Positions 12,320 to 24,462 are shown, counted from the stretch's first letter. The stretch is 64,000 nt of DNA from Adenanthera pavonina (GCA_026686845.1 JAIVEN010000023.1:14278001-14342000), one strand, 5' to 3'. Numbers and translations: made by a program. The notes: generated by a model not told the origin, from the letters alone.

Positions 12320-13055
12320 TATAAATAGTTATGGACTTACAATTATAAATGGTAGCATGATGCAACTAGAGGAGCCCACGTCATATATTGATATCTATAT
12401 TGGGAATTTGGGAGTATGAATATCCATTAATCTGTTTTTAGCAATTCGGCAATGTGCCAACAGAAACTTCACACATTGGGAAATCAAATATGTATTTCTA
12501 GTTTTTGCTTCAAGACTAAAACTGACTCCTTTGTGCTACATCAGTTTTATCTGAAGCCTTAGCCATCTCCTATTATCTTCCTTTTAGCTGACAGTTACCA
12601 TGTTAGAACCTATCAAAGCAATTACATTTGCCCCCTCTAACACTAACCAACTACTCCAAAATCATTTCCATTTATAAAAAGAAAATTAAAGTTTAGTCAA
12701 TAGGTCTTATTTTGCTTGATTTATTTATTTTAAAAAAGTATAAACAGTATACTAGTTTAAAAATGTTTATGAATTTTTATGATATACTCATTTTATTACA
12801 AAAATATAAGTAATTACATTTAAATTTAATTTTTTATAAATTCTTTTGGGATATCTACAAAACACATGATTTCTTTTGATAGTATACTATGACTGAAAAA
12901 GTTCTTCGGATAACAGATTGATATACCAAAATATTTGATTTAAATAAATAATAAGGATTATCTCTCTCTCTCTCTTTTTTCCAACAAGGTTTATATCTCT
13001 TAAGTTGTTGACGAATTATATCCATTAATTAATCGAAACACTAGAGAAAATTGTC
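12320..13055. other. AT-rich intergenic DNA between the MULE and LINE 2
   Basis: No gene seen. It holds a (CT)n run near 12960-12976. A stretch from about 12903 (TTCGGATAACAGATTGATAT) resembles one starting at 23641 on the far side of the PWWP gene, suggesting duplicated flanking DNA. Confidence 0.5.
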
Positions 13056-13099
13056 TATGTTGACTTTTTTTCTTTGGTAACAAAGTGGGAAAGAAAAAA

Positions 13100-14160
13100 C
13101 TACATCAATCTAGGATATGCATACCTTTGGAATAAAAAAAGAGCTTTGGTTGAAGATCATGGGAAGGGTCAGGTAAATAATGGAGGCCAAGCTTGAGTGA
13201 TAGACTGAAATTGGCCAAAAAATCGGCACACATATTCCCTTGACAAAAAACATGTTTTATCTCAACGATCCAATCTTTGAGAAGCATTAATCTAATGGCA
13301 AATAGAAGCATGTGGACTTTCCCAACCGAAGAGCCATGGACCTGAATTAAAAGCTATTGTACTTTGGCTACCACTCTGAATTTGCACTAGTCTAAATCCA
13401 GAATTCTAGGTAATTTTGAGGGTGTCATATATTACCCAAAGTTTAGCAATCATAATGTTGCAATCACCTAAGTTTCAGGCAAAACCCCCAAGTCATTTCC
13501 CTTGATTGTCCCTTATAAGCCTACCCATGCCAGCAAGGCCAGAGTTCAACTTAACAGCACTATCACATTTACCCACAACCCAACCATCATGGTTTTAACC
13601 AAGATATCCATTATGGAGATTGTCTAAAATTGTCATGTGTCAAAGTGTTAGAGTCATCAACTGTGCTAACAGAATTAGATATTGCCAAAATTGAAGCTCA
13701 TAGCAAAAACATGTCAATTACCTCATCAGTAAAAATGACTTTGTTTCTAGCGTCCCAAAGCTTCCAACAAGAGATGACAAAAATAGTGCACCATTTAGTA
13801 GTACTATAGTGTTGATGTGAACAAAGATTGCTCTTGAACCATGTATCAAAAGACTGCTAATAGAAAGTTGAACTTTGATATTGCCCAAATAGTAAATACG
13901 GTAAAGTCGAAGCTATAGTGCATTTACGAAGCACATGGTCAACATCCTCAATGTTGGCGTGACAAATTGGACAAGTAGAATCAGTTGTCATATGTCGCCC
14001 AACCTTTTCTTTATTAGTTTGCAACGCATTATGAAGAGTTAGCCATATGAACATATGAACCCGTTGAGGTCCCTTCCACTTCCAAGCAAGATCCCATTTA
14101 CTGTTTTCCACATGCCAATGATCTTGCTTGATATAGTTATAGGTAGAAGACACATTGAAG
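13100..14160 (-). pseudogene. LINE 2 zf-RVT and RNase H-like 3' coding region
   Basis: The frame at 14153-13857 reads WDLAWKWKGPQRVHMFIWL, then CPICHANIEDVDHVLRKC, the zf-RVT domain. Downstream, 13311-13105 contains FCQGNMCADFLANFSLSL and LGLHYLPDPSHD, the C-terminal end of the RNase H-like domain of plant LINEs. The sequence between them is degenerate, so the first two RNase H motifs are hard to follow. Confidence 0.8.
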
Positions 14161-14468
14161 TTTCCATCTTGAGAGTGTCACTAGTACATAGACGACATGC
14201 CTTTATCACCTACTAGGGGATTAGTGCTTGCAATTCATAGGACAGCACGTAAGGGAAGAACATTTTGAAACAAGTCCTATTTCCAACACCCATTTCAATC
14301 AACAATTGGTTGAAGAAGCTCTATTTCAAATATCTCTTTAAAAGTAAGAAGCTTCAAAAGGCCTAGATCCCCCGCCTAGTGGTCATTCCAAAAGGAGATA
14401 CGTTTGCCATCTCCTATATCCTAAATGATCCCATGATTGAGATCCTCCTAAATCTTAGATAAGCTGGT

Positions 14469-15947
14469 CTAGAGGTGTGACCTTGGTCCTTTCTTAAAGG
14501 TCCTTATAGAATCATTAGTCCATCCACACTTAGCCTTAAGCACTCTTACCCACAAATAGTGAGGCTTAGTAAGGATGTTAAACAAAATTTTCATAAGAAA
14601 AGCATTATTTTGCCTTTGAAGGTCGCAAATCCCACAACCACCACTCTTCTTTGGTTGGCAAAGATCTATCCAAGTAACAAGACTTGGTTTTCCATAACAC
14701 TCATTAGACTTCCAAATGAAATCATGGGTGAGCTTGTCCAGCCTATCACATAAATTGGCAGACAACTTAGATGATTGCATCACATAAAGGGGAATGGCGT
14801 GAAGAACTGAATTTGCCAGTGTTACATGACCAGTAAGAGATAGACTCTTAGCCATCTAGCTTGAGAGTCTGCTTTTAACATATTCTTCCAAGTACCCATA
14901 GGTTGATTTAGTGATCCTCCCATGAAGAACATGAACACCCAAGTACTTTCCCAAATCCTGAGTTTGACCAATACCCAAAATATAGCAAATATTGTGAATA
15001 GTTTGTGACTCAACATTCTTAGAAAAATAAACTTTAGATTTAGTCAGGCTTACAGAGTAACTTGAGCTAGCACATAAATCATGAAGTACCTGTTGAACCA
15101 ACCGAATTTGTATATGTTTCCACTTCTTACAATCCACTAAGGTATAGATTACTTGAGATAGGCATTCCATAAAGAGGACAAAGACAAAGGGAGATAAAGG
15201 ATCACCTTGCCTGATCACTTGAAAAGGCTTGAATTCCTATGTGGGATGGCCATTCCACAAAACTTGCATAGAAGAGGAAGAGATACAATTCATGATGACA
15301 GAGAGAATAGGATCTGAAAATCCAACATCCCCAATCGTATCTTTGATGAAATCCCATGTGAGGCTATCAAATGCCTTTTCAAGACTAACCTTAATAGTGA
15401 AGTAGCCCTATTTGCCAAGTTTATTTCGTATAGAGTGAACGACCTCCTGGACTACTATGATATTGTCAATTATGCTTCTACCAGCGATGAAACTTGATTA
15501 GGTGGCCTGAATTAGATTAAGAGTGAGAGGTTTTAGACAATTAGCAACAATCTTCATAATAATCTTATATAATACTAAGAAAAGACTGATAGGATGAAAG
15601 TCCTTAAGTCCTTCAAGATATGTGATCTTAGGGATCAGGGTGATGAAAGTTCTGTTAATAAGGGGAGACAGCAAATTACCTTGAAAGATAGTACTTACCA
15701 TGTCAAAAGCAGATTGCCCAACAACTTGCCATTGTGATTGAAAGAAAATAGTATGCAATCCATCTAGCCCAGGGCTTTTGAGTGGTTTCATATAAAAAAG
15801 GGCACGCTTGGTCTCCTTTAAAGTAACTAGTAAACGAAGCATTTTAGTTTCAGAAATATGCATGGAAGGAAAATGCCCTTTTGCAACATATGGAATGGAA
15901 TGGAGATGATCAACAAAATAAAGATGGCGGAAGAAGGAACTTGCCAT
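14469..15947 (-). pseudogene. LINE 2 reverse transcriptase, catalytic FADD segment missing
   Basis: Fragments in order along the - strand are FYMKPLKSPGLDGLHTIFFQ and LEGLKDFHPISL (15947-15498), then IRQGDPLSPFVFVLFMECLS (15218-14856), then LTGHVTLANSVLHAIPLYVM (14855-14469). Together these span most of the RT domain. Between WKHIQIR and LVQQVLHD near 15100 the family normally has about 25-30 residues that include FADD. Here the two flanks join directly, so the catalytic aspartates are deleted. Several frameshifts also separate the blocks. Confidence 0.85.
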
Positions 15948-15950
15948 ACT

Positions 15951-17010
15951 CTATAACTCCTTATCATCAGAACACCAAGTGTCGCTATCATCTTTTAAAG
16001 CTGTGATCCTGTTAACATGTCTCATTTGAATCACCTTCAAGTGATAGCACTTAGTATTGTGGTAACCCTTATTAATCCTAGATTTTTGCATCCACAGTGA
16101 CTCCTCTTGGGCACAGATCTCCTCAAATTCCTTCCTCAAAATTGATTCTAAGTGCTCAAGATGGGGAAAGATATAAGTTTCGAGTGTCTTCCGAAGGCCC
16201 TTTAGTCTTGCCATGATACGTTTTTTCTTGCAAAGAATATGACCAAAAGTAGAGTGATTCCATTCAAAGGCCCAATCCATGAAGGTATTAAGATTTTCCC
16301 ATATGGGCTTATTGTTAGCCCAAATATTATGCACAAGTCCAGCAAATTCAGCATAAGAGTTCTAAGCCACAACTTATTTGAAAGGTCTTCTACCCACCCT
16401 TTCAAGGTTAGTACAATGAAGCATAAGCAAAATAAGCCTATGGTCAGATAAAAGGCAAGCCAAGTGATGAAGTTTTGCATTAGAAAAAATAGAGGCTTAA
16501 TAATGATTACAAATATACCTGTCAAGACATTCGTAAAGATTGCCTCTCTTCCAGGTGAAGGATGGGCCGGTAAAGCCAAGGTCTAATAGACCATTATGAT
16601 CAATTAAATTTTTGAAATAACGACAACCACCATGGACACGAGAGGAGCCTCCTCGCCATTCATGAGGAGAAAGAAGTGCACTAAAATCACCTCCAAGAAG
16701 CCAAGATAAACTAGGAGCAATAGCTAGCTAAGAAAGGTCATTCTAGAGGTACTGATGATTCACTAGATTAGGGCTTCCATACACAACCATGAAAAGGAAT
16801 TGCTTGCCAAAAGAAATATCGTGCAAGCTAGTATGAATATACTGCCTATGGTTGTCAAGAACTGTAACACTGATACGAGTCTTCCAAAGTAACCAAATTC
16901 CACCCAATAAACCATTGGCTTTAATACGATGTGAATGATCAAACCCAATTCTTTTAATGATATGGTCAGCACGAAGGCCAGAGGTGCAGGGTTCTATAAG
17001 AACAAGAATA
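15951..17010 (-). pseudogene. LINE 2 endonuclease domain remnant
   Basis: Across shifting frames the - strand gives GGIWLLW and FMVVYGSPN near 16,900-16,770, then LLGGDFSALLSPHEWRGG near 16,690 and DLGFTGPSFTWKRGN near 16,560. This is the exonuclease-endonuclease-phosphatase fold of L1 elements; GGDF, normally GGDFN, holds the catalytic Asp. The linker to the RT follows at 16334-15951 (LCKKKRIMARLKGLRK). Multiple frameshifts show decay. Confidence 0.8.
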
Positions 17011-17319
17011 GAAGGATTAAATTAACTCGAATGAAACTTTTTTTGAAGCCCCTTAGGTGTTCCAAACTAAGATAGTAAAATCCATAATGAAAACTAAAGG
17101 AGAAGGATCAATTAGTGATCCATAATTGCTTCTTGCGTTTTAGGGACAACAACGTCCAATCTTGGAATAATAGAGAGACCTTCCTCCACTGAGTGCCTAT
17201 GCATATTATTAGAGGGATTTGGTGGTTCGGGTATGCTCCATATTTGTTTGTGAAGGGACAGGTCTCAACACAAAAGAAGAGTTGCTAATAATACCGTTAA
17301 TAGAAGGGACATCATGGAA

Positions 17320-19050
17320 TTAAACGTCATTTACTCTAGAGTTGTCCTTTTGTTGAATAATGACAACAATGTTCTTGGTATTATCTATAAAAGTGTAAGC
17401 TTTGAGGGCCTCATAGGCTTTAGAAGCAAAAATTGAGTTTTCATTCCTTGGGGATCTATTATTATCAAATTGGGGCTTAACTTTGCCTTTCCCCCTTGTT
17501 GGGCCCATTTGAGACCTTACTTTTAAAATCTTTTGAATTTGTAGCCATAGGGGATCTTTTCATTTGTTTAATTTTTTTCGCCTCACCAAAGTTGGTCCCA
17601 CAACATCTGGACTGATAGTAGAGACTACAACAAGGAACGAATTAGGAGTTTGTACAGGTATAGCTACTTAGGGTCTGTTTGGTTCAACTGAAGGGAAGGA
17701 AGATGAGGGATTTTAATGGAGGGGATTGGAGAGATTTTAAAATTCTTTTGTTTGGTGGAATTCGAGGAGAGGGGATTGGAGGGATTTTAATAAAATTTTG
17801 TTTGGTTCGAGAAAGGATTAGAGGGGATTGGAGGGATTTTAATAAAACTTTATTTGGTTCGAAAAGGGATTAGAGGGGATTGGAGGAGATTGAGTAATAA
17901 AACTCAATCCCCTCCAAAAAAAAAATCCAAATTGGAGGGGAATAAAAAAAGGATGGGGGAGGGGATTAAGGAGAATTAAATCCCCTCCAAATTTATGAAC
18001 CAAACATGGGGAATCCCCTCCCCTCCCTTCCCCTTCCTTCAAAAAAACCCTAACCAAACAGGGCTTAAAGGTATTACTTTTTCAAGGTTGGAGAAAACCT
18101 CAAAACAATTCCCACTTTTGTTTGGTTAGGCATTTGAAGTGCACTGTTTTGATTCATCCTTTTCCATTTTGCTAACCTGACGTTGAACATGCATCCATGG
18201 ACCATATGGGTCTTAAGTGGTGGGTTTAGGTGATGGGTCAGGGTTTCCTTGAGCTAGAGTTTGTTTCACAGCAGAGCCAAGAGGCGACTCTGAAAGAGCA
18301 TGACATCTATCCTTGTGATGTTCGTACTTCCCATAGGAAAAGCATATGGAAAACCATTGATACGCATTCTAGAGACAAGGGGCTTAGAGAGATCAAGAAG
18401 CACAGCGAATCGAACAAAACGATCCCTTCCCATATGTCAAGTATAATAGTCGATTCTACAAATTGGACCCATAACCTTAACGATTGCGTCAAAACATTCT
18501 TATGGTAGTAATTAATATATAGACCAGGCAATCTAACCCATGCCATTATCTGGGAGACTGTAGCTGTCAGAGCATAAAAGGATGGATCCCAAGGTCTTAT
18601 GGTTAGGTAATGACCGAAAAGAGTCCACGAGCCTCCAGTCAAAACCTTCAAGCGATCTTCTTCAAGTTGAAACTGAACCAGGAAGAAATCATTTTCTAAA
18701 TCAACGAGTTTGAAATTACCTTTTAGCTTCCATAGAATGGCCAGTTGTTTTAATAAAGTGCTATACCCCACAGATCGGCCTAAGAGCCTAACAACCGCCG
18801 TACCTGCCAAAGCCTTATTAAGTAGACTTTTGATCCTCGAAGAAAACTGAATGTCTATAGTCAATTCATTCTTAGTGACAATTAGGTCTCCTTATTGGAT
18901 ATTGATATCTTCAGAAGCAGTCGTGCAGCCATTAGAAACAGAACCAGCAAGCAACTTATCTTTGAAGGAAACCTGAGGAGAGGTCCTGTCATGCATAACC
19001 ATCTCCTCAGGGTTAATCGGAACTGTAGTCTAATCATTTTGGTCTTCGCA
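17320..19050 (-). pseudogene. LINE 2 ORF1 (DUF4283-type), interrupted by a stop and a MITE
   Basis: The - strand frame from about 19,000 reads QVSFKDKLLAGSVSNG, meets a TAA near 18,897, then continues IVTKNELTIDIQFSSRI and LLGRSVGYSTLLKQLAILW. This is the gag-like DUF4283 domain typical of plant LINE ORF1, with LVQFQLEEDRLKVLTGG and MAWVRLPGLYINYY following. The C-terminal part (MGPTRGKGKVKPQFDNNRSP) lies at 17508-17320, beyond the Tourist-like MITE at 17671-18064. No zinc knuckle is clear. Confidence 0.8.
17671..18064. mobile_element. Tourist-like (PIF/Harbinger) MITE, copy 1
   Basis: The 394-bp element has imperfect inverted ends (GGGTCTGTTTGGTT at the left, complement GCCCTGTTTGGTT at the right) and TTA duplications at 17668-17670 and 18065-18067. 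The interior repeats the motif GGGGATTGGAGRGATTTTAA several times and ends in a C-rich complementary block, so a single strand could fold back. A related copy in the same orientation sits at 38505-38871. It inserted into LINE 2 ORF1 after that LINE arrived. Confidence 0.88.
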
Positions 19051-19219
19051 AATCTTCACTTTTTTGGTTGTCCGATCACTCTTCGTTCTTGTCGGAGGGT
19101 TGATGTCCGTCTTGGTAAGGAGGGCAAGGTTAAGGGCGCACACACTCATTTCTTTGAACTATCACAAGCTGTAAATAATTTTCCTAGTTGTTCAATTTTG
19201 TTGAACTTTATGTTGACTT

Positions 19220-20420
19220 ATTTAAGAACGCACGAATTGATTCCAAGTACAATTTTAGCTGGATATCTGCCCCTAATTACGGCTTTCAAGGATGGGGGAA
19301 AACCACTCATGACTAAAGCTAAAAAAGGAAATATGGTATAATGTTAATATACGCAACTTTCATTTAGAACAACTGAAGTTTCGCAATAAAAGATCGGTCG
19401 TTTTAATAAAAATATGACTTTTTTAGTAATAATATGATACGTGTATAATTTTAATAAATAAACATATAACTAAATTATTAAATATTATACTTTAACTAAT
19501 AAGGCAGCACGCGGTCATTTAGTATGAAGAAATTTTAAAAACTATAGTAATATGAAATTAACATTAAGTGTAAGGATAATACATAAGTAATCAGTAGCTT
19601 AAATTATTAAACACTTTTATATAAGATATCATTTCCTGTCACTTAAATTGCCATCATACTCTATAATTACTAGATAAAAGTAAAATATTTGTTATATTTT
19701 AATTGAACAATTTGATAATAAAAATATAACAAGAACTATATTTCAATCTGACTCGTATTTTAATTTGTAAGATTATGATTAACAACATAAAAAAAATTAA
19801 TACTTGAGCACCCAAGTAGACCTTATCATAGCGAACAATTATTAGGCGCATTAGTGGCAAAAAAAGGGGGGCGCATTTTAATGCTGACAAAAAATTGCAT
19901 CTATAAGTAGGTGTACGCATGCAATCAATCTTCAATCCTGACTATCCTAGGGTTATATTGTTCCCAAGAATTTTTCATTGAACCCGGTAGACTAGAAAAC
20001 TTTAAAAGATGAACAAAAAGGTCATTTGAATGAATGGATAGCTTAAATTGAAACACCTTAAGCGAATACCAGCAAAATGAAGCAGTCAGAAGATTCATAA
20101 CCTTAGGTTTCCATAATACACGCAAACCCGATAATTACAGTCAAGAGAATGCACCATTCGAAACTACAAACTTGATCCTATCCCCAACGATTTCTACATC
20201 ATCAATTAGTCAGGCTGCTCACTCCTATGTATCTGCATGCTAGCCACGTTAGCTTATAAAAAAACTCAAAATAAGAGCAACGATATAGTGTGGCCAAAAA
20301 GAAAAAGAACAACGATATGGACAAAGAAAACACCTAGCGTTAACGTCATATCTAACTAAGGTCAGCCTCTATGCCAAGGCAATAGACTCCAGCGCCTTCC
20401 CCGGAATTTCTTTTCCCGCC
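19220..20420. other. Intergenic DNA downstream of the PWWP gene
   Basis: AT-rich. It includes the probable 3' untranslated region of the PWWP gene (unresolved) just below 20421. Segments at 19337-19402 and about 19680-19790 resemble 24474-24538 and about 25350-25430 in the same orientation (see findings). No gene is supported. Confidence 0.5.
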
Positions 20421-22907
20421 TCACTTTACAGTGACTTTGGATGATGCAGGCAGAACCTTGAGGTGGTATCTTAAAAGTGATGGTCCAAAAATGCTATATT
20501 TTCCAGCGCTGCTGAAAGCACTTTCTGCATCAGAAAGTCTTTTGAAAACCACTCTTGCACGTCTACTTTTCTTTAATAGTTCAGTCTGTGATTCAATTAA
20601 GGGTCCGAAGCGGCCAAAAATTTTGTTCAGATTTGCTTCCGAAGGAATAGAATCCAAGTTTGTAAATTCAAGAATCAGGGCAGCTGGGAAGATATCCTTA
20701 GAGTTCTCATCAAAATGTTCCTTTCCATCAGCAGCTGGTCGCAGTTTGAAAGGGTGAGAACGCCTTTCAGTTGGATCCACAGGCCAATACTCCCCCCTCT
20801 CATTCTGATTCCTTAACAATGATTGCTCTTCAGGAATACTCTGAATGATTCTGTCGGTCCAATAAGAATCTTTACAGAGCTCCATTGACGTGGAATTATG
20901 TGGACTAGTGAAAATTCTGAATTCTGCAAAAAAGTTCACCATCCGAGTTAGGAAGCCATCTCTAGTGGGATCTGTGGCAGCCAAGCGAAGTTGAGACCAC
21001 ATCTCATCTACTGAAACACTGTGCAATTGGATGAGCTTTCTATTTTGGGATTTATGACAATAATCATCAGAAGCGTCCTCAGATGTACTTGGATTCCAGG
21101 TAGAAGAGTGCAAAATTGACTCACCACCATCAACTTCCTTTCCTAAAACATGTTTGTCATTGGGGAGACAAAAACACTTCTCAGACATCAAATCAGACAA
21201 ACGTTTTTGTTTCTTGCAGGGCCGTACGCAATTTCTTCTTGAGATGGACTTATGCTTGTGTGAATAGCCAATATCAGTCTCCAATCCTTGGCCATCAATT
21301 TGATAATCATATTGCCCTTCCTCCTCCATGAGTGTAATTTCCATATTATTGAACAACGCATTGTTCACTGCAAACTCAGACAGCTGAGAATAACCCTTTG
21401 CCCGGTGGAAGGCCAACAATTGGGCACGTGCTATAGCAAAATCCAATCTATCAGATTCAACAAATGGTGACTCAGCTAATAATTTAACGAAGTTGACAAG
21501 TTTCATGGGTTCAAAAGTGATTGCATTCAAAAGCCTGTCACCTCCATCTCTTCTGCTTGACTGTTTCTCGATTCCAGCGTTAGTAATTATTTGGGTTTTA
21601 AGATTAGTAAACACTTCAGGCGTGCAGGGGCAGGATAGGCCAAACTCAACTCGTCTTGAGACCTCATCCAAAGCACAATCAACTGCACGATAAAAGTTGT
21701 CCAAATTGCTCTGTTTCTCCATTTGTGAGAAATACATTTGAAATGGCTTTATCTTTGATGCATCATTCCAAGCGAACGTTTGATCCCCAAAATATGCTAT
21801 CAGATAACTCTCTTTCTTAAAATACCTCTTTGCCTTTTCTGATGCAGCTGAGGGATCAAAGATCTGGCCAGGCCACCATGGATGACCCCTCACCTTTCCC
21901 CATACTAAATCAGACACACAGAAATTCAATTCTGTAGACACTTGCATATTCATGTCAACCTCGTGCAAGTTTCTGTATGGATTAAAATCTACAACAAGAT
22001 TAAGACCATAACACTCATTTTGAACATTCCCCAAAGGCAATGCTTCTGTCATGTTGATGTCCATGGTCTGACTTTGTATCACCTCCGCTTGTGCACCAAT
22101 TTCAAGGAATGGCTGTTTCAAAAGACGCGAAGTTTCTACCTGACAAAGGTGATTACCCGAAATTGGGACTTGGGGGTGCAAAGATTCTTTGAAATCAACG
22201 TCCTTGGCCTCCATATGCAGAATGCCATCCAGCAATTGGCACATAGATTCTGTAGTTCTTGAGGCACAAGTATCTTCAAGACCAATCCTAGAAACCTTAT
22301 TATCAATAGCTTTGACCTTGTTCTCATCTCCCACAACTATGCTAACTTCCTGGTATGCTATCTCATCAATTCTACACTTCTGCCTATGTCCATTCCCTTC
22401 ATCGCCAAAATCTCCATTAGCATTTTGATCCACATTGCAGTTCAAGATTTTATTCCCCCCTCCTTGAGCCTCTTTATTTATTTCAAATTTCATGCTAGTT
22501 GAGCCATTTTCAGTAACTCCACTCTTGTAATCATACTCCAGCTCGTTCATAACACCATCATTTAATTCAGAATACAGGAAGTTATCAGTTCTGATAACTC
22601 CATCAACGAGTTCTACCCCTGTCTCCATATTACTCGCTCTATACACGAGTTCAGTTTCTTTATCAAAACCATCTGGTCCGGTTCCACAACACATTCCATC
22701 GTACCCCGGCTTCACCGACCCAGTGGCTCCTAGACCATCTCCAATCCGGCAAAACTCATGATCCCGGGCCTTAACCTCACTATTGACAGACTCAGGTACC
22801 CCGACACCGACATTCATTTCTGATGAGTCAAACCCGGCGACTTCATTTTCCCGACCAACGAAAATGGCATCGGCGTTTAAATTGATGTGGCCAGAATTAG
22901 TAAACAT
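20421..22907 (-). CDS. PWWP domain protein (PDP-type) with C-terminal RRM-like region
   Basis: A single uninterrupted coding exon for 828 residues. Residues about 1-325 are acidic and low in complexity with no fold I recognise. Residues about 329-395 form a PWWP domain (DLVWGKVRGHPWWPGQIFDP, with the PWWP at 343-346), which in this family reads methylated histone H3 on nucleosomes. The last about 90 residues (ALILEFTNLDSIPSEANL ... RARVVFKRLSDAESAF) form the RRM-like region typical of plant PDP proteins, which work with MSI4/FVE-type and PRC2 complexes in Arabidopsis. A GT...AG pair at 23007 and 22918 fits a 90-bp intron in the 5' leader, ending 11 bp before the ATG. Basic KKQKRL near residue 565 could be a nuclear signal. 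Family assignment is secure; the exact orthologue is not. Confidence 0.9.
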   Translation of the reverse strand: MFTNSGHINLNADAIFVGRENEVAGFDSSEMNVGVGVPESVNSEVKARDHEFCRIGDGLGATGSVKPGYDGMCCGTGPDGFDKETELVYRASNMETGVELVDGVIRTDNFLYSELNDGVMNELEYDYKSGVTENGSTSMKFEINKEAQGGGNKILNCNVDQNANGDFGDEGNGHRQKCRIDEIAYQEVSIVVGDENKVKAIDNKVSRIGLEDTCASRTTESMCQLLDGILHMEAKDVDFKESLHPQVPISGNHLCQVETSRLLKQPFLEIGAQAEVIQSQTMDINMTEALPLGNVQNECYGLNLVVDFNPYRNLHEVDMNMQVSTELNFCVSDLVWGKVRGHPWWPGQIFDPSAASEKAKRYFKKESYLIAYFGDQTFAWNDASKIKPFQMYFSQMEKQSNLDNFYRAVDCALDEVSRRVEFGLSCPCTPEVFTNLKTQIITNAGIEKQSSRRDGGDRLLNAITFEPMKLVNFVKLLAESPFVESDRLDFAIARAQLLAFHRAKGYSQLSEFAVNNALFNNMEITLMEEEGQYDYQIDGQGLETDIGYSHKHKSISRRNCVRPCKKQKRLSDLMSEKCFCLPNDKHVLGKEVDGGESILHSSTWNPSTSEDASDDYCHKSQNRKLIQLHSVSVDEMWSQLRLAATDPTRDGFLTRMVNFFAEFRIFTSPHNSTSMELCKDSYWTDRIIQSIPEEQSLLRNQNERGEYWPVDPTERRSHPFKLRPAADGKEHFDENSKDIFPAALILEFTNLDSIPSEANLNKIFGRFGPLIESQTELLKKSRRARVVFKRLSDAESAFSSAGKYSIFGPSLLRYHLKVLPASSKVTVK

Positions 22908-23159
22908 TATGGAAAACCTAAAATGTGAAACATATATCCGTGTTTATTTAAGATTTGCAACACCTTGATAACGGAATAACATGAGAATAGAGGGAGGAAA
23001 TGCGAACCTCTTTTCCAGAGATATCTTCTGCTGAGGCAAACTAGGAACGAGTACATTAGACGGTGGCCCGTCGGAAGGAAGACGAGATATTCCAACTAAA
23101 ACGGTGATTCAGGGAGAGTGAGGCACTGAAACGCTTGTTTCGCACCAGAACGCATTCCT

Positions 23160-23640
23160 CGTTTCGAATCAGAATTCAGAAATAAATGGGACTCAAGAAT
23201 CTCAATGGGACCGGGACGTGGCATGTGCCTCGGATTTTTTTTTTTTTCAATTTTTCAATCAAATTTTAATAAATATTCATTTAATTAAATTATTATACAT
23301 ATATAGCAAAAATATTTTAAAAATTTTTACATCAAAATAAAATAACAATATATTTTTAAAAATATTTTTATTTAATTAACAAATAAAAATTATTTTAAAA
23401 CAATAATAAAATATAGTAAGTATTGTTTATCACGCTTTTTGTGTGATGAAAAATGTTTTTCAACTATACAGCCAATTATTTGCAAAATATGTGACTTTAA
23501 GAATTTTCCATAATATATTCAATTGATAACATCGTAACAGAAATATTAACTCATCACATCTAAATCTAATTCTTCCTTTAAAGTTTAAACTACTTTAGGA
23601 TAAATAAATACAAAACATCTTTAGTAAAAGTGAAAGAGTG
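23160..23640. other. AT-rich upstream region of the PWWP gene
   Basis: The region starts near the probable PWWP transcription start and includes a T-run at about 23237-23249. No gene is seen. Promoter elements cannot be assigned with confidence. Confidence 0.4.
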
Positions 23641-23945
23641 TCTTCGGATAACAGATTAATATACCAACAGATTATAGAGATTACGAGCATAATACTCACG
23701 TCATAACAGAGTATCACCTTTCTTTCTATCTGACCACACAATGTTAGGGTCAAATTCGGAGAGATTCACTAGGCTTTCTCCTTCATTGGATTTTGAAGTG
23801 AAGCATGTCAGTGAGTCAGTGACGGATCCAGATCACCATCGATTTGGGAGAAGAGGGGGAGGAATTTATTGAAGAATCGTGTGTTAATTAAAACACTAGA
23901 CAAATTATGTCCCTAACTTTGGAGGATGGAGAACTTTCTTACGAT

Positions 23946-24462
23946 TTAGGCTGTGTTTGGTATCACTAATAAAATATTGGTTTGAGGTTAAAATCAAAAT
24001 TAATGAAATTTTGGGTGTGTTTAACAAATTTATACTCTTATGCTTGAGAATAATTTTTGCTGTAGAACGAGGTCTTTAAATTTATTTATATTTATTTTAA
24101 AGTCAAATAAAAATATATCAATAACAATGAAAAAAAATTTAAAAATTAAAAAAATAAAATTTTCATAAAATTTTTTCTACTGACTAAAATGTTTTTTCAA
24201 AATTTTAATTTTTATAGATTATGATCTGTAAGAAAATATTATATCAGATATACTTTATCACCAATTAAATAAATGCAGATTAAATTTTAGTCCAAGAAAA
24301 TTAAATTAATCATGAGATAGAGTTTATGTTCAATTTAGAGAAAAATTATGTGTTTTGTCAAAATCAATTTTCAAATAAATCATTCAAATATAAATACGTT
24401 AGTCCAAAATTAATTTTTATCATTATTTATTTTTAACTAACTGAAAAACCAAATCAACTCTT
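23946..24462 (-). repeat. Dispersed repeat, copy A (inverted relative to 47201-47715)
   Basis: Read on the - strand, this block aligns over most of its length with 47201-47715. Shared tracts include TTTTGGACTAACG and a long run around ATTATGATCTATAAAAATT. The outer ends read TGTTTGGT and complement GATTTGGTTTTTCAG, so it may be a MITE, but I found no clean terminal repeats or target duplication. No coding potential. Confidence 0.7.

Larger units (their letters stand above)
13067..19208 (-). mobile_element. LINE 2: near full-length L1-type retrotransposon, inactive, with a nested MITE
   Basis: On the - strand it carries, in order, a 5' region, ORF1 with a DUF4283-type domain, an apurinic-like endonuclease, reverse transcriptase, a zf-RVT segment and an RNase H tail. 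The 3' end has an A-run (a T-run on the + strand at 13066-13072). An 11-bp duplication, TATGTTGACTT, lies at 13056-13066 and 19209-19219, overlapping the A-run by 2 bp. With the 394-bp MITE removed, the element is about 5.7 kb, normal for a full-length plant L1. In-frame stops, frameshifts and loss of the FADD motif make it non-functional. Confidence 0.85.

Noticed and set aside
18307..18508. Open frame on the + strand
   Set aside because: It is the reverse of LINE 2 ORF1, whose DUF4283-type sequence on the - strand is far more convincing.
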